DNA of 47,829 bases, taken from positions 1 through 47,829 of the IMG/VR virus record IMGVR_UViG_3300017990_000023. One strand, given 5' to 3'. The translations under genes were made by a program, and so were the position numbers. Under the pieces are notes generated by a model that did no database searches, was not told where the DNA came from, and saw only the letters and a list, made by a program, of their open reading frames with translations. Each line of letters begins with the position of its first letter. Within the stretch, counting starts at the first letter, position 1. Origin of the DNA: a virus. Positions 15,395-24,158 of the stretch are shown piece after piece.

Positions 15395-18300
15395 GACGTC
15401 GACGAATCGAGAAGCCGAAGAAGCGGCGTAAGATCACGCGGAAAGAGGCACAGGACGCTGTGTTCATCGAGAACCGGCGTAGGAAAATCGAGCAGAAAGG
15501 CATGTACCCGCTCAACGCACCGGGCATGCCTATACCCGGCCCCAACTTCGTACGACACGCTCAAGACCTCGGCGACGAGGACACCGAGCTATATAAGGAG
15601 CTGGTCCCGGACGAGAGTAAGAAGAGCGGTAAGAAGTCGGTAGACCGAGCCAAGATCGGCGACCAACTGCACGATCTATACCTGCGTGCTCTCCGCACAC
15701 CGGGCTTCACGCTACCGATCGAGATGCGTGGCGGCCTGATGAAGGAGGTTACGTTTGTCCCGGGGCACATCTGGGGTCAGCATATCCACCAGTACAAGGC
15801 GTCTACGGCCAACCAGGACATCGAGGTCCCGAGCGTCGACGGCCCACACCGTGCCGAGGTCATGGTCGTAGGCAAGATGCCTGGCAAGGAAGAAGAGCAG
15901 GAGTTCCGGAACCTGATCGGCCCGTCCGGTGAGGTGCTGGTCCGGCTGCTCAAGCTGCTGCGGGTGAAGGGAACACCGAGCTGGTATCTGACGAACCTGC
16001 TCAAGTTCCGGCCACCGGACGGCGGCTCTACCATCAAGGCGTCTTGGCGGAAGGACTGCATGCCGCTGCTCCACGAGGAGCTGCGTATCGTGCGGCCCAA
16101 GTACATCCTGTGCCTGGGCACCGATGCGTCCAATGCGGTCCTCGGCCCGAAGCACGGCGTGGGCTACATGGAGGGCCGCGTCGAGGAGCTGACGTACCCG
16201 ATCGGCATCAGGGGCAACGAGGTGCAGACGCACACGTCGCTCGTGATGACCGTGCTACATCCGGCGATGGTTGCCAGAGAGCAGGCCATGGAGCGGCAGT
16301 TGGAACGGGGCCTGTCCCGATTCAACATGCTCAAGAACGGTATCCGCTTCGACAAGGAAGAGAAGGGCATACGCCACGAGGTGGTCAGCGACTTGGACGA
16401 ACTCAAGGAGTTCCTCTTTGAGATGGAGCACGACCCCGAGAAGCACGACCGCATCATTGCGATGGACGCCGAGTGGCACGGTGAGCACGCTGTCAACGAC
16501 AATGCGTACCTCCGCACGATCCAGATTGCATGGAAACCCAAGCATGCACTCTGCGTCAAGCTTCGGAGCCAGGGCGGCAAGATAGCCTTCCGCGACGGCG
16601 ACGGCAAGCCTGCGATCAAGCGTGCGATCAAGATGCTACGTGACTACATCAAAGGAAAGAAAGGAGTCTACAAGAAGAAACGGATTGTCGGTCACTTCTT
16701 CAACTCTGACTTGGAGTACCTCATCGCCGCCGGCCTGGACATCCAGGATGAGTTCAAGGTCCCGCTGTACGACCTGGACCTGGACGAGGCCAGCCCGGCG
16801 CTGCGGAAGTTCTACCAGAAGAAGGGCTACAAGGACACGGTGCCGGCCTGGGTGAGGACCAGGTACGAGGGTGGAGCCGACACGGGCATGATGGCCCATG
16901 CGATCGAGGAGACCGGCGGCTACGGGTTGGAAGGCTTGCTGATGCGGTACACCACCTGCCCCAGGTACGACACCTGGCTACACGAGTGGCGTGCCGAGTA
17001 TTGCAAGGAGAACGACCTCAAGGCCGGAGCCCTCGAAGGGTATGGGGAGTGTCCTGACCATATCCTCTGTCCAACGCCCCAGGAGTGCGAGGAGCACGGG
17101 GTTCTCAACTATGCCGCATACGACGCCGATGGCACTTTGAGGCTCTTCTACGAGCTGTCAGAGCTTCTGGACTGCGATTACGACGGCAACTGCTGCCGTG
17201 AGCCGTTCTGGGAGGCGATGATCGCCACTCCGGCTGTCCTGGAGATCCATCAGAACGGTATCTGTGTCGACCGAGACCGGGCCGACTTCCTCACCGAAGC
17301 ATTCCTCAAGGCGAGGCTTGCCCAGGAGAAGAAGGTCAAGAAGTGGGCCAGGTGGAAGGACTTCAACGTCCGATCGGTCCAGCACGTCAAGGAGTACCTG
17401 TTCGGCGAGGATCTCAACGGCAAGGTGACCAAGGACGGAAGCATCGTACGAATCAGGCCGGACAAGGGCCGCTCTCTCTATCTGGACCCGCTCATCACCA
17501 CCAGCAAGCCGCCGAAGTTCTGGCGGGAGGTGCAAGAGCTGGGGAAGGAGAAGGAGTACAGCCCGTCGACCAACAAGATGGTGCTCGCTATCCTCGCTCA
17601 GGAGAACGAAGAATTCTCTGACCAGATCACCTGGATTAGAGATTACCGGTTCCTCGACCAAGTGTTGAAGACCGTGCTTCGCCCTCCTGTCGAGGACGAT
17701 GAGGGCAACTGGGTTTACGAACAAGCAGAAGGAGGTACGGAGAACCTGATCTACGAAGCTGGCCTGGTTAGCCAGATCTGCGACGACGGCAAGGTACGCA
17801 CCCACATCTACCAGACAAAGGAAACTGGCAGGTGGGCGTCGGCCAGACCGAACCTGATGAACTTCAGCAAGCAGCGCGACCCGGATTACAAGCGGCTGCT
17901 CGGCGCAAAGAAGAACGAGAAGGGCTGGTGGGTTGGAGGAAACTACAAGTACCCACTGCGATCCTTGCTGACTGCGTCCCCGGGTCATCTACTGATCGAG
18001 GCTGACTACGTCGGAGCTGAGCTGTACGGCATGGCCATCATGTCTGGTGATCCCACCATGATCGACCATGCCACACGCAACCAGCTCCCTGAGGATGATC
18101 CAAACTTCTACGACATCCACAGCAACGTAGCCGTCCTTGCGTTCAACCTGCCCTGCAAGCCGACCAAGAGCGGCATGAAGGACATCGGCAAGGAACACCT
18201 CCGGGTGATTGCCAAGAGCGTGATCTTCGGGATCGCCTACGGTCGAGGTGCCAAGGCCATCGCACTCGCTGCGAAGGAGCAGGGCGTCTACGTGACCGTC

Positions 18301-18864
18301 GACGAGGCCCAGCAGGTCATTGATACCATCTTCGCGATGTATCCCGGCCTGATCCCGTTCTTCGACGAATGCAAGAAGAGGGCTACCGAGGACAAGTGGC
18401 TGTGCCACTGCTTCGGTCGCTTCCGCCGCTTCCCGTACGCGGCGGACTACAAGTTGGAAGGCGAGTTCGAGCGGCAAGCTATGAACTTCCCGATCCAGGG
18501 CATGATTGCCTCGGCAGTGAGCCGGGCCATTGCCTATCTCAAAGACTATAAGGACCAGGGTGACGATCCGAACCTGTTTCGGATTTTGTTGCAGATCCAC
18601 GACGCCTTGCTTGTTGAGGTGCCCTACGAGCACGTTGAGTTTGTCGCTCAAGAGGTGCTGCCGTGGGCAATGCGTGAGATGGTCCCGATCTACCCAAGTC
18701 GCCTCGACGGTACTCCGACAGGCGACGGACCATACTTCCTGGGTATCGAGGCAGATGCTATGCGTCACTGGGGCGAAAAGCTCACAGAGGAAGAAGGTTT
18801 GGCCTGCGGCCTGGCCCAGAAATCCTGGCATGGAGATGGCATAGCTGTCGGATACTGGAAGTAG
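15379..18864 (+). CDS. UDG-like/3'-5' exonuclease/family A DNA polymerase fusion, 1161 aa
   Basis: Three modules follow a basic leader. Residues ~157-314 resemble family 4 uracil-DNA glycosylase (GKMPGKEEE, YLTNLLKFRPP, TVLHPAM), but the usual motif 1 Glu is Lys (GKMPG rather than GEAPG) and the Cys of KCRPP is Phe. Base excision and the iron-sulfur cluster are therefore probably lost. Residues ~354-594 carry a DEDDy exonuclease (DAEWHG, GHFFNSDLEY, YAAYDAD). Residues ~614-1124 are the polymerase: GRWASARPNLMNF, motif A IEADYVGAELY, motif B KSVIFGIAYG, motif C QIHDALLVEV. A similar N-terminal UDG-like domain is known in SPO1-type phage polymerases. GTG 15379 is the chosen start; ATG 15502 is an alternative. 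Confidence 0.9.
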   Translation: MEKALRRRRIEKPKKRRKITRKEAQDAVFIENRRRKIEQKGMYPLNAPGMPIPGPNFVRHAQDLGDEDTELYKELVPDESKKSGKKSVDRAKIGDQLHDLYLRALRTPGFTLPIEMRGGLMKEVTFVPGHIWGQHIHQYKASTANQDIEVPSVDGPHRAEVMVVGKMPGKEEEQEFRNLIGPSGEVLVRLLKLLRVKGTPSWYLTNLLKFRPPDGGSTIKASWRKDCMPLLHEELRIVRPKYILCLGTDASNAVLGPKHGVGYMEGRVEELTYPIGIRGNEVQTHTSLVMTVLHPAMVAREQAMERQLERGLSRFNMLKNGIRFDKEEKGIRHEVVSDLDELKEFLFEMEHDPEKHDRIIAMDAEWHGEHAVNDNAYLRTIQIAWKPKHALCVKLRSQGGKIAFRDGDGKPAIKRAIKMLRDYIKGKKGVYKKKRIVGHFFNSDLEYLIAAGLDIQDEFKVPLYDLDLDEASPALRKFYQKKGYKDTVPAWVRTRYEGGADTGMMAHAIEETGGYGLEGLLMRYTTCPRYDTWLHEWRAEYCKENDLKAGALEGYGECPDHILCPTPQECEEHGVLNYAAYDADGTLRLFYELSELLDCDYDGNCCREPFWEAMIATPAVLEIHQNGICVDRDRADFLTEAFLKARLAQEKKVKKWARWKDFNVRSVQHVKEYLFGEDLNGKVTKDGSIVRIRPDKGRSLYLDPLITTSKPPKFWREVQELGKEKEYSPSTNKMVLAILAQENEEFSDQITWIRDYRFLDQVLKTVLRPPVEDDEGNWVYEQAEGGTENLIYEAGLVSQICDDGKVRTHIYQTKETGRWASARPNLMNFSKQRDPDYKRLLGAKKNEKGWWVGGNYKYPLRSLLTASPGHLLIEADYVGAELYGMAIMSGDPTMIDHATRNQLPEDDPNFYDIHSNVAVLAFNLPCKPTKSGMKDIGKEHLRVIAKSVIFGIAYGRGAKAIALAAKEQGVYVTVDEAQQVIDTIFAMYPGLIPFFDECKKRATEDKWLCHCFGRFRRFPYAADYKLEGEFERQAMNFPIQGMIASAVSRAIAYLKDYKDQGDDPNLFRILLQIHDALLVEVPYEHVEFVAQEVLPWAMREMVPIYPSRLDGTPTGDGPYFLGIEADAMRHWGEKLTEEEGLACGLAQKSWHGDGIAVGYWK

Positions 18865-18867
18865 TAT
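18852..18867. promoter_or_regulatory. Imperfect palindrome resembling the core at 1258
   Basis: ATACTGGAAGTAGTAT has 5-base arms (ATACT and AGTAT) around six bases. The spacing is the same as in the perfect palindrome ATACTGTATACAGTAT at 1258-1273. It spans the end of the polymerase gene just before tmk. The resemblance is modest and may be chance. Confidence 0.25.
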
Positions 18868-18885
18868 ACTTAGTGGAAAAACACC

Positions 18886-19587
18886 ATGCTCATTGTGATT
18901 GAAGGAATAGACGGCTCGGGGAAATCCACCCAAGCCAGTAAACTTGCTACGTCACTAACCAGCCTCGGGCTCAGCGTTGGGACTCTCCGGTTCCCACGAT
19001 ACGACGTGACGAGAGGTGGAGAACTCGTCGGGGACTTCCTCGACGGAAAGTTTGGAAAAATCCTGTCGGATCTTCATCCAAAACTTGTTTCTCTTCCGTA
19101 CATGATTGACAGGTACGAAAGCAAGTCGTGGTTGGAAGCCAATATGATGGTACACGACGTGGTCGTTATCGACCGCTTCGTCGCATCCAATGCGGCCCAC
19201 CAAGTAGCCAAGCTCCCAAAGGATGATTGGGACGAGTTCATTGTCTGGGTGGCGACGATGGAGTTCTGCGTGTTCAAACTCCCCACACCCAACCTCACTA
19301 TCGAGTTCAAACTCCCCGTGGAGCAGGCGGCAAAGTTGATCGCCAAAAAGAAGAAACGGTCGTACACCGATGCGGAGTTCGACCTACATGAAGCCGATAT
19401 GGACTACCAGCGCCAAGTAGCCCAGGGTTACCGCGAAGCGGATTTCTCCGGTGAATTTAGTGAAGAATGGTGCGTGTTCGATGTCGACCGAAATGGACAC
19501 CTGCGAGACGAGAACGAACTCGCGGCAGCAGTGTTCGCGAAGGTCAAAGAAACTCTCTCAAGAAAAGGAGTGAAGTTGGATGGCTAA
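18886..19587 (+). CDS. tmk: Thymidylate kinase, 233 aa
   Basis: This enzyme phosphorylates dTMP to dTDP. The P-loop EGIDGSGKST starts at residue 6. The Tmk signature follows in DRFVASNAAHQ. A lid-like basic segment (KKKKRSYTDAE) precedes an acidic C-terminal helix region. The gene is separated from the polymerase by 21 bases that include a TATACT element. It completes a thymidine supply route with the ThyX at 28301. It overlaps the ssDNA-binding candidate by 8 bases. Confidence 0.9.
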   Translation: MLIVIEGIDGSGKSTQASKLATSLTSLGLSVGTLRFPRYDVTRGGELVGDFLDGKFGKILSDLHPKLVSLPYMIDRYESKSWLEANMMVHDVVVIDRFVASNAAHQVAKLPKDDWDEFIVWVATMEFCVFKLPTPNLTIEFKLPVEQAAKLIAKKKKRSYTDAEFDLHEADMDYQRQVAQGYREADFSGEFSEEWCVFDVDRNGHLRDENELAAAVFAKVKETLSRKGVKLDG

Positions 19588-21874
19588 GAAAAAGACCTCC
19601 AAGAAGAAGACGACCCCGCGTAAAGGAACGAAGAAGAAGACCTCGACCCGAGCGTCGAAGCGTCAAGGACGAGTCAATCGCGGCCTCAAGCGGCACGTCG
19701 ATGACTACACCAATGAGAAGTTCGGCGGGGGAGACTCGATGATCCCGCGCAACGACTTCACCATCAACCCGAAGTGCGGGCGCGTCCAGCTCGTCAGCGG
19801 GTTCGGAAGCAAAGGCCCGATCGTTGCTCGGTTCTGGCCGATGCTCGACTACAACGACCCGGAGAACAATCTCCAGCGGGGTCGTATCAAAGCCGTCGAA
19901 GGAAACGCCGGCATGGGCCACTGGCTGCGGCGTGTCCGGTGCGCTTCCTTCATCGGACTCAAGGACTGCGAGCAGATCACGTACTGCCTGTACCGGGCAG
20001 GGGACAAGGAGCGTAGGGCCAGAAGCCTCTACATCAAGCTCCAGCGTGCCGTGATCGACGCTCACGACGCCGGCGAGTTCTCCTCCAGCCGAGCCTGGGA
20101 CCCCAAGTGGAACAAGCTCGTGCCGAAGAAGGGAAGCAAGAAGAGTGGCAGCGGGCCGTTCCCCAACGCGGGCTACAAGTGGTTCGCACAGGGCGAATGC
20201 TTCCGCCACGGCGATCGGGATTACCTGGAGAACCGAGACGTTCCTCTCGGTGGCCACCCGGACGATCCCCTCCCCGTGTTCCAGTTCTCCGTCAGTGTCG
20301 GTGACAACATCTGCAAGATGATGGACCGAAAGAAGAAGAGCTGGGACGGAGATCCGGAAGAGGACCCCGCAGGCCCCTACGTGTACGGTGACCCGATCGG
20401 CGTGTACGATCCGGAGACCGAGGAGCTGAACGGCGGCGTGATCTTCACGATCTGGAACCCCGGCAGCTACACCCTCAAGCCGTTGCCGAAGCACAACTCG
20501 TGGGACGGCGAAGTCGCTCCGATCCAGGGCTACGAGGTTGGTGTCGCTCCTTCGTACAAGCACGAGGGAGAGGTCTACAAGCCCTACCGGGATTCCGATG
20601 GGACTCTGGAGATCTTCAAGAAGGTCCAGCTCTGGACCCAGTCCGCCGACGAGGATGTCACGGACGACACCAAGGGCCTGCTCTACTTCCCGAGCGTGGA
20701 AGAGGAGTTCGTGCTGCTCTGCCGCGCCTACAAGAAGGTGCCGAAGCTGTTGCAGCACGCCCTGGCCGACGATTGGACAAGCGTCATGTCCGACGAGGCA
20801 CAGGCCATCCTTGGCGACCGTGTCCAAGCCGTTGTCCCTGGTGACGACGAGGAGTACACGGAGTCGGGTGAGCCCGAAGCCTACGAGGACGAGGACGAGT
20901 TCGACGACGACTTCGACGAAACCGACGACAAGCCGACTCGGACGGACCCGGTTGTTCCGGACGACGAGGAGGACGAGTTCGCGGACGACGACGAGGAAGG
21001 CGACGAGCCCGAGCCGGAAGACGACGAGGACGAGTTCGACGAAGATGAAGCCGAAGACGAGGAGGAAGGCGACGACGGCGACGACTACTTCGGCGAAGCC
21101 CTCGAAGGCGACGAGGACGAGGAGGAGGTGTTCGACTTCGAGGTTCTCGGGGCCGCTGCCGACGAGGGCGATGCCGACGCGATCGGTGCGTTGACGGAGA
21201 TTGCCACCGAGCGTGGTGTTGATCCGGACCTCTACGGGACCTGGAAGGAGCTGGCCGACGCTCTCGAAGATGGTGCCGGCAACGCTCCCGAGGAGGAGCC
21301 TGCGGACGAACCCGAAGACGAAGAGGTCGACGAGTTCGCCGATGACGACGAGGCTCCGGAGGACGACGAGCCCGAAGAGGACGACGAGCCCGAAGAGGAC
21401 GAAGCGCCCGAGGACGACGAGCCCGAAGAGGACGAAGCGCCCGAGGACGACGAGGCCCCTGAGGATGAAGAGTCCGAGGAAGGGTTCGAGGAAGACGAGG
21501 GTGACTCCGACGAGTTCGACCCCGACGAGAAGATCAAGGAGATGCAAGAGCAGATGGAGGCCAAGCGTACGAAGGCCACCGGTGAGGCATCGAAGCGATC
21601 TTCAAGCCGGTCTTCCAAGAAGAAGACGCCCCCGAAGAAGTCGGCCAAGAAGTCGACGCCGAAGAAGACTGCGAAGTCCAAGCCGGCGAAGAAGTCGACC
21701 CCGAAGAAGTCGACAACGAAGAAGAAGACACCGGCAAAAAAGCCGACAAAGGGGTCTGGAGGCAAAGGAACCTCTTCGACTAAGAAGGCCCCGAAGAAGT
21801 CCACCAAGAAGTCGACCCCGAAGAAGTCGACCAAGAAGAAGACTCCTAAGAAGTCGACCAAGAAGAAGTCCTGA
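19580..21874 (+). CDS. Putative ssDNA-binding protein with acidic and histone H1-like tails, 764 aa
   Basis: The layout is striking. A basic tail (residues 1-37) contains the motif GRVNRGLK. A globular domain of about 380 residues follows. Then come about 220 residues dominated by Asp and Glu with PEDDE repeats, interrupted by a short helical insert (ADEGDADAIGALTEIATERG). Finally there is a Lys/Ser/Thr/Pro tail of about 100 residues (KKSTPKK repeats) like bacterial histone H1 or AlgP tails. I infer a gp32-like ssDNA-binding role from its position beside the recombinase and the acidic tail. The globular domain itself carries no motif I can name. The start at 19580 overlaps tmk by 8 bases behind AAAGGAG. 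A terminator follows at 21900. Confidence 0.6.
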   Translation: MAKKKTSKKKTTPRKGTKKKTSTRASKRQGRVNRGLKRHVDDYTNEKFGGGDSMIPRNDFTINPKCGRVQLVSGFGSKGPIVARFWPMLDYNDPENNLQRGRIKAVEGNAGMGHWLRRVRCASFIGLKDCEQITYCLYRAGDKERRARSLYIKLQRAVIDAHDAGEFSSSRAWDPKWNKLVPKKGSKKSGSGPFPNAGYKWFAQGECFRHGDRDYLENRDVPLGGHPDDPLPVFQFSVSVGDNICKMMDRKKKSWDGDPEEDPAGPYVYGDPIGVYDPETEELNGGVIFTIWNPGSYTLKPLPKHNSWDGEVAPIQGYEVGVAPSYKHEGEVYKPYRDSDGTLEIFKKVQLWTQSADEDVTDDTKGLLYFPSVEEEFVLLCRAYKKVPKLLQHALADDWTSVMSDEAQAILGDRVQAVVPGDDEEYTESGEPEAYEDEDEFDDDFDETDDKPTRTDPVVPDDEEDEFADDDEEGDEPEPEDDEDEFDEDEAEDEEEGDDGDDYFGEALEGDEDEEEVFDFEVLGAAADEGDADAIGALTEIATERGVDPDLYGTWKELADALEDGAGNAPEEEPADEPEDEEVDEFADDDEAPEDDEPEEDDEPEEDEAPEDDEPEEDEAPEDDEAPEDEESEEGFEEDEGDSDEFDPDEKIKEMQEQMEAKRTKATGEASKRSSSRSSKKKTPPKKSAKKSTPKKTAKSKPAKKSTPKKSTTKKKTPAKKPTKGSGGKGTSSTKKAPKKSTKKSTPKKSTKKKTPKKSTKKKS
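19667..19696 (+). repeat. Repeat copy A: 30 bases shared with 21953-21982
   Basis: This stretch encodes GRVNRGLKRH in the putative ssDNA-binding protein and matches 26 of 30 bases of 21953-21982, which encodes GRVDRGLKPH at the very start of the RecA-like protein. Most differences are silent or conservative. Confidence 0.6.
21358..21480 (+). repeat. Tandem acidic coding repeats
   Basis: Degenerate 18-base units of the type GAGGACGACGAGCCCGAA encode repeated EDDEPE and EDEAPE within the acidic tail of the 19580 product. They are low-complexity coding repeats that can expand or contract by slippage. Confidence 0.7.
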
Positions 21875-21899
21875 CGATTTCTAAGTTACACGTAACCAT

Positions 21900-21939
21900 G
21901 ACCACAGCACCCTCCGGGGTGCTTCGGTCGTGGTCTTTT
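21900..21939 (+). terminator. Nested-hairpin terminator
   Basis: GACCAC (21900) pairs with GTGGTC (21930-21935) and inside it GCACCC pairs with GGGTGC, followed by TTTTA. It closes the transcription unit of the 19580 gene. The binding site and ATG of the recombinase begin within 12 bases, so read-through or a promoter inside the preceding gene must serve that gene. Confidence 0.7.
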
Positions 21940-21949
21940 AGGAGATAAC

Positions 21950-23497
21950 ATGGGACGAGTCGATCGTGGCCTCAAGCCACACAGGGAACCGGATGCCGAG
22001 TATTTTGAACAGCAGGATAGCTCAGGCAAACTCCCACCCATCAAGAAGTCGGCCAAGAAAAAGGTGGCCAAGAAGACCGCCAAGAAGAAGGCCAAGAAGA
22101 AGGCCACGAAGCCGGCCAAGAAACGCAAACGCACCAGCGAAGAGCGCGAGGTGTTGTCTGGGGCAGCCGGTAAAGTCGCAGTCAAGCTGCACGACTACGA
22201 CGACCAAACTCCCCGCAAAAAGAAGAAGAAGCCCACGAAGAAGCAGAAGGAAGTGCTTGCACAATGGGCTGGCGACGACCGCAGCCGTCACCGTGACGCA
22301 CTGTTCTCCGGCGTAGCGGACCTGGCCCGTACCAAGTTCGGGCACTCATCGGTCCACGTTGCCAAGGAGGCGGACAAGCTGGTCGTCGGCATCCCGATGC
22401 CTACCATAGCCATGGAATGGTTGATCCAGCAGAACGTACTGCCACTGAGTGTGGTCTACGTGATTGTTGGCAAGTGGGCAACCTGCAAGAGTGCCTTCCT
22501 GTACGAGGTCTTCCGGTGGTTCGCCAAGTTCAACGGCGGGGCTATCCTCAACGAGGTCGAGACCAAGTTCTCGCCGGATCTCTGCTCGTCGATCATGGGC
22601 TACTCCAGCGACGAGATCAAGCCGATCATCGTCAACCGCTGCACGTCCTGCGAGGAGTGGCAGGACATGCTCACGTTCTACCTCAAGCATCAGAAGCGTC
22701 TGATGGTCGGAACCCAGAAGGACCCAGGTCCGGGCCGTACGATCCCAGTCGCCTTTGGTGTGGACTCTGTGATGGGCAAGGCTGCCGAGGAAGCGCAGAA
22801 GAAGGTAGACGACGACGGGCACGGCGGGCGTGGTTTCGCTATCGAGGCTCTCTCGATCGCCAAGTTCATGCGGGCCTCGGCCCACAAGTTCGACAACTGG
22901 CCGTTCGCTCTGTTCCTTGTGAACCACCTCAAGGAGAAGAAGGACGAGTCGACAGGCCGGGTCGAGCTTACCATGCCTGGCGGCGACTTCAGCTCTTTCC
23001 AAGAGTCGTTCGAGCTTCACACGTCAGTCTGGCGAGAGAAGATCGACACGGAGGGTTTCGACGGCGTTGGTGTTCGCATCAAGTGCAAGAAGAACGGGCT
23101 GGGCATCAAGAACCGCCAGGTCCGGACTCGCATGCTCTGGTGGGAAGAGTGGAATGAGGAGCTGGAGGAATACCAGCAGAAGACGGTATGGGACTGGGAC
23201 TGGGCAACAACTGCCCTGCTCTACGACCTGCCTGGCAAGTACAAGACGCGGCTCAAGGAGTTGGACTTCGACATCCAGTTCAAGAGTCCCGACGCCAACG
23301 TCGAATGTTTTGCACAGTCCAAGGCCCTCGGTATGGGCAAGGACCAGTGGGAGACGTTCGCCGACGTCGGGAAGATGATTCGGGAGAATACCGAGGTCAT
23401 GGAGCTGCTTCGTACCGCCTTGTTCATCAAACGTCGAGCCTTGATGAAGGGAGACTACCTTGAGCAGCTCGACACGATGCTGGGAGAGATGGAGTGA
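21950..23497 (+). CDS. RecA/UvsX-like recombinase with lysine-rich N-terminal tail, 515 aa
   Basis: Residues 1-9 repeat the GRVDRGLK motif of the 19580 protein. Residues ~32-85 are Lys-rich (KKSAKKKVAKKTAKKK and more), like a histone H1 tail. The RecA core starts near residue 110. Walker A is GKWATCKSAF at about residue 172, with Cys where Gly is usual. A glutamate strand (ILNEVETKFSP) and Walker B (VAFGVDSVMG) follow, then FALFLVNHLKEKKDE, similar to the RecA/UvsX L2-adjacent strand. UvsX also varies at the Walker A Gly. Likely role: strand exchange and recombination-dependent replication. It overlaps the next gene by GTGA. Confidence 0.8.
   Translation: MGRVDRGLKPHREPDAEYFEQQDSSGKLPPIKKSAKKKVAKKTAKKKAKKKATKPAKKRKRTSEEREVLSGAAGKVAVKLHDYDDQTPRKKKKKPTKKQKEVLAQWAGDDRSRHRDALFSGVADLARTKFGHSSVHVAKEADKLVVGIPMPTIAMEWLIQQNVLPLSVVYVIVGKWATCKSAFLYEVFRWFAKFNGGAILNEVETKFSPDLCSSIMGYSSDEIKPIIVNRCTSCEEWQDMLTFYLKHQKRLMVGTQKDPGPGRTIPVAFGVDSVMGKAAEEAQKKVDDDGHGGRGFAIEALSIAKFMRASAHKFDNWPFALFLVNHLKEKKDESTGRVELTMPGGDFSSFQESFELHTSVWREKIDTEGFDGVGVRIKCKKNGLGIKNRQVRTRMLWWEEWNEELEEYQQKTVWDWDWATTALLYDLPGKYKTRLKELDFDIQFKSPDANVECFAQSKALGMGKDQWETFADVGKMIRENTEVMELLRTALFIKRRALMKGDYLEQLDTMLGEME
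21953..21982 (+). repeat. Repeat copy B: 30 bases shared with 19667-19696
   Basis: This is the partner of the copy in the 19580 gene, located at codons 2-11 of the recombinase. It may be a short duplication that gives both proteins the same interaction peptide. Confidence 0.6.
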
Positions 23498-24081
23498 CAC
23501 CAAATCCATTCAGCATGCTCAACCAGGGCGGCGATCGGGAGGCGTTCAATCTGGCTCAGGCGATCGCCTGGGAGGACGCTCGCGTTCGCCACACCCTGCG
23601 TCGAGTAGGGCTGGTCAACTACCGCAAACGCTTGGAGAAGGAAGCTGACGAGGAAACCGGCAGCAAGCGCCTGACCTTCGAGCGATTCAATAGAAAGTTC
23701 CCCACCTTCCCGGCCTTGCTGGGTTGCCATTCATTCGTTGGGGAGACGCCGATCCATTCGAGAGGAGAGTGTATTCACCCTCGCTGGTTCCAGGCGTTTA
23801 TGAAGCTGCCATTTATCGAACCGTATGAGGAACTGTACGACGTGCTGGGTGACGAGGTAAAGCTCAGGCCGGTCGTAGCTATGGTTTTCAAGCGGAAGCG
23901 GTTCGATCAAGGACTGGTCGTCCACAACGGCGACGTAGACCGGTTCGTGGCACCGAAGAGTAGCTGTCACCTCTACCGAGGAGGCGGCGTAAGAAAGAAG
24001 ACGGTCAACCTGGTAGTCCAACCGTACGACAATTTTCTCAAGTACATCTACCGGGATGGCCACGGCTGGAAGCCTGACTGA
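23494..24081 (+). CDS. Hypothetical protein, 195 aa
   Basis: The GTG start at 23494 overlaps the recombinase stop and has GGGAGAGATGGA upstream. The product is basic and aromatic-rich, with no membrane segment. HSFVGETPIHSRGECIHPRW has several His and Cys that could bind metal. Coupling to the recombinase suggests a recombination accessory role, by position only. The stop abuts the 18-base palindrome at 24083. Confidence 0.6.
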   Translation: MTPNPFSMLNQGGDREAFNLAQAIAWEDARVRHTLRRVGLVNYRKRLEKEADEETGSKRLTFERFNRKFPTFPALLGCHSFVGETPIHSRGECIHPRWFQAFMKLPFIEPYEELYDVLGDEVKLRPVVAMVFKRKRFDQGLVVHNGDVDRFVAPKSSCHLYRGGGVRKKTVNLVVQPYDNFLKYIYRDGHGWKPD

Positions 24082-24082
24082 T

Positions 24083-24100
24083 CTCAAAACCACTTTTGAG
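24083..24100. promoter_or_regulatory. 18-base palindromic site, copy 2
   Basis: CTCAAAACCACTTTTGAG has the same arms as copies 1 and 3, and symmetry extends one pair further on each side plus one (ATCTCAAAA/TTTTGAGAT). It follows directly after the stop of the 23494 gene and precedes the 24159 gene by 58 bases. Its right arm supplies TTTTGA, 17 bases before TATGAT (24117-24122), so it may overlap the -35 region of a promoter. Confidence 0.65.
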
Positions 24101-24122
24101 ATTCAAGCTCGGGGTGTATGAT
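24094..24122 (+). promoter_or_regulatory. Possible sigma-70-type promoter
   Basis: TTTTGA (24094-24099) and TATGAT (24117-24122) are 17 bases apart in the only gap before the 24159 gene. The -10 matches the consensus at five of six positions; the -35 is poor. It overlaps the palindrome, which would allow repression. Confidence 0.35.
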
Positions 24123-24158
24123 GCACCAGTTCGTCAACAAGCACAAAGGAGCCCAATA

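Noticed and set aside
19544-21547. A 667-residue open frame on the minus strand
   Set aside because: It mirrors the acidic coding repeats of the 19580 gene. Its translation is a monotonous run of Leu, Val, Gly and Phe, and it has no binding site of its own, so it is a shadow.
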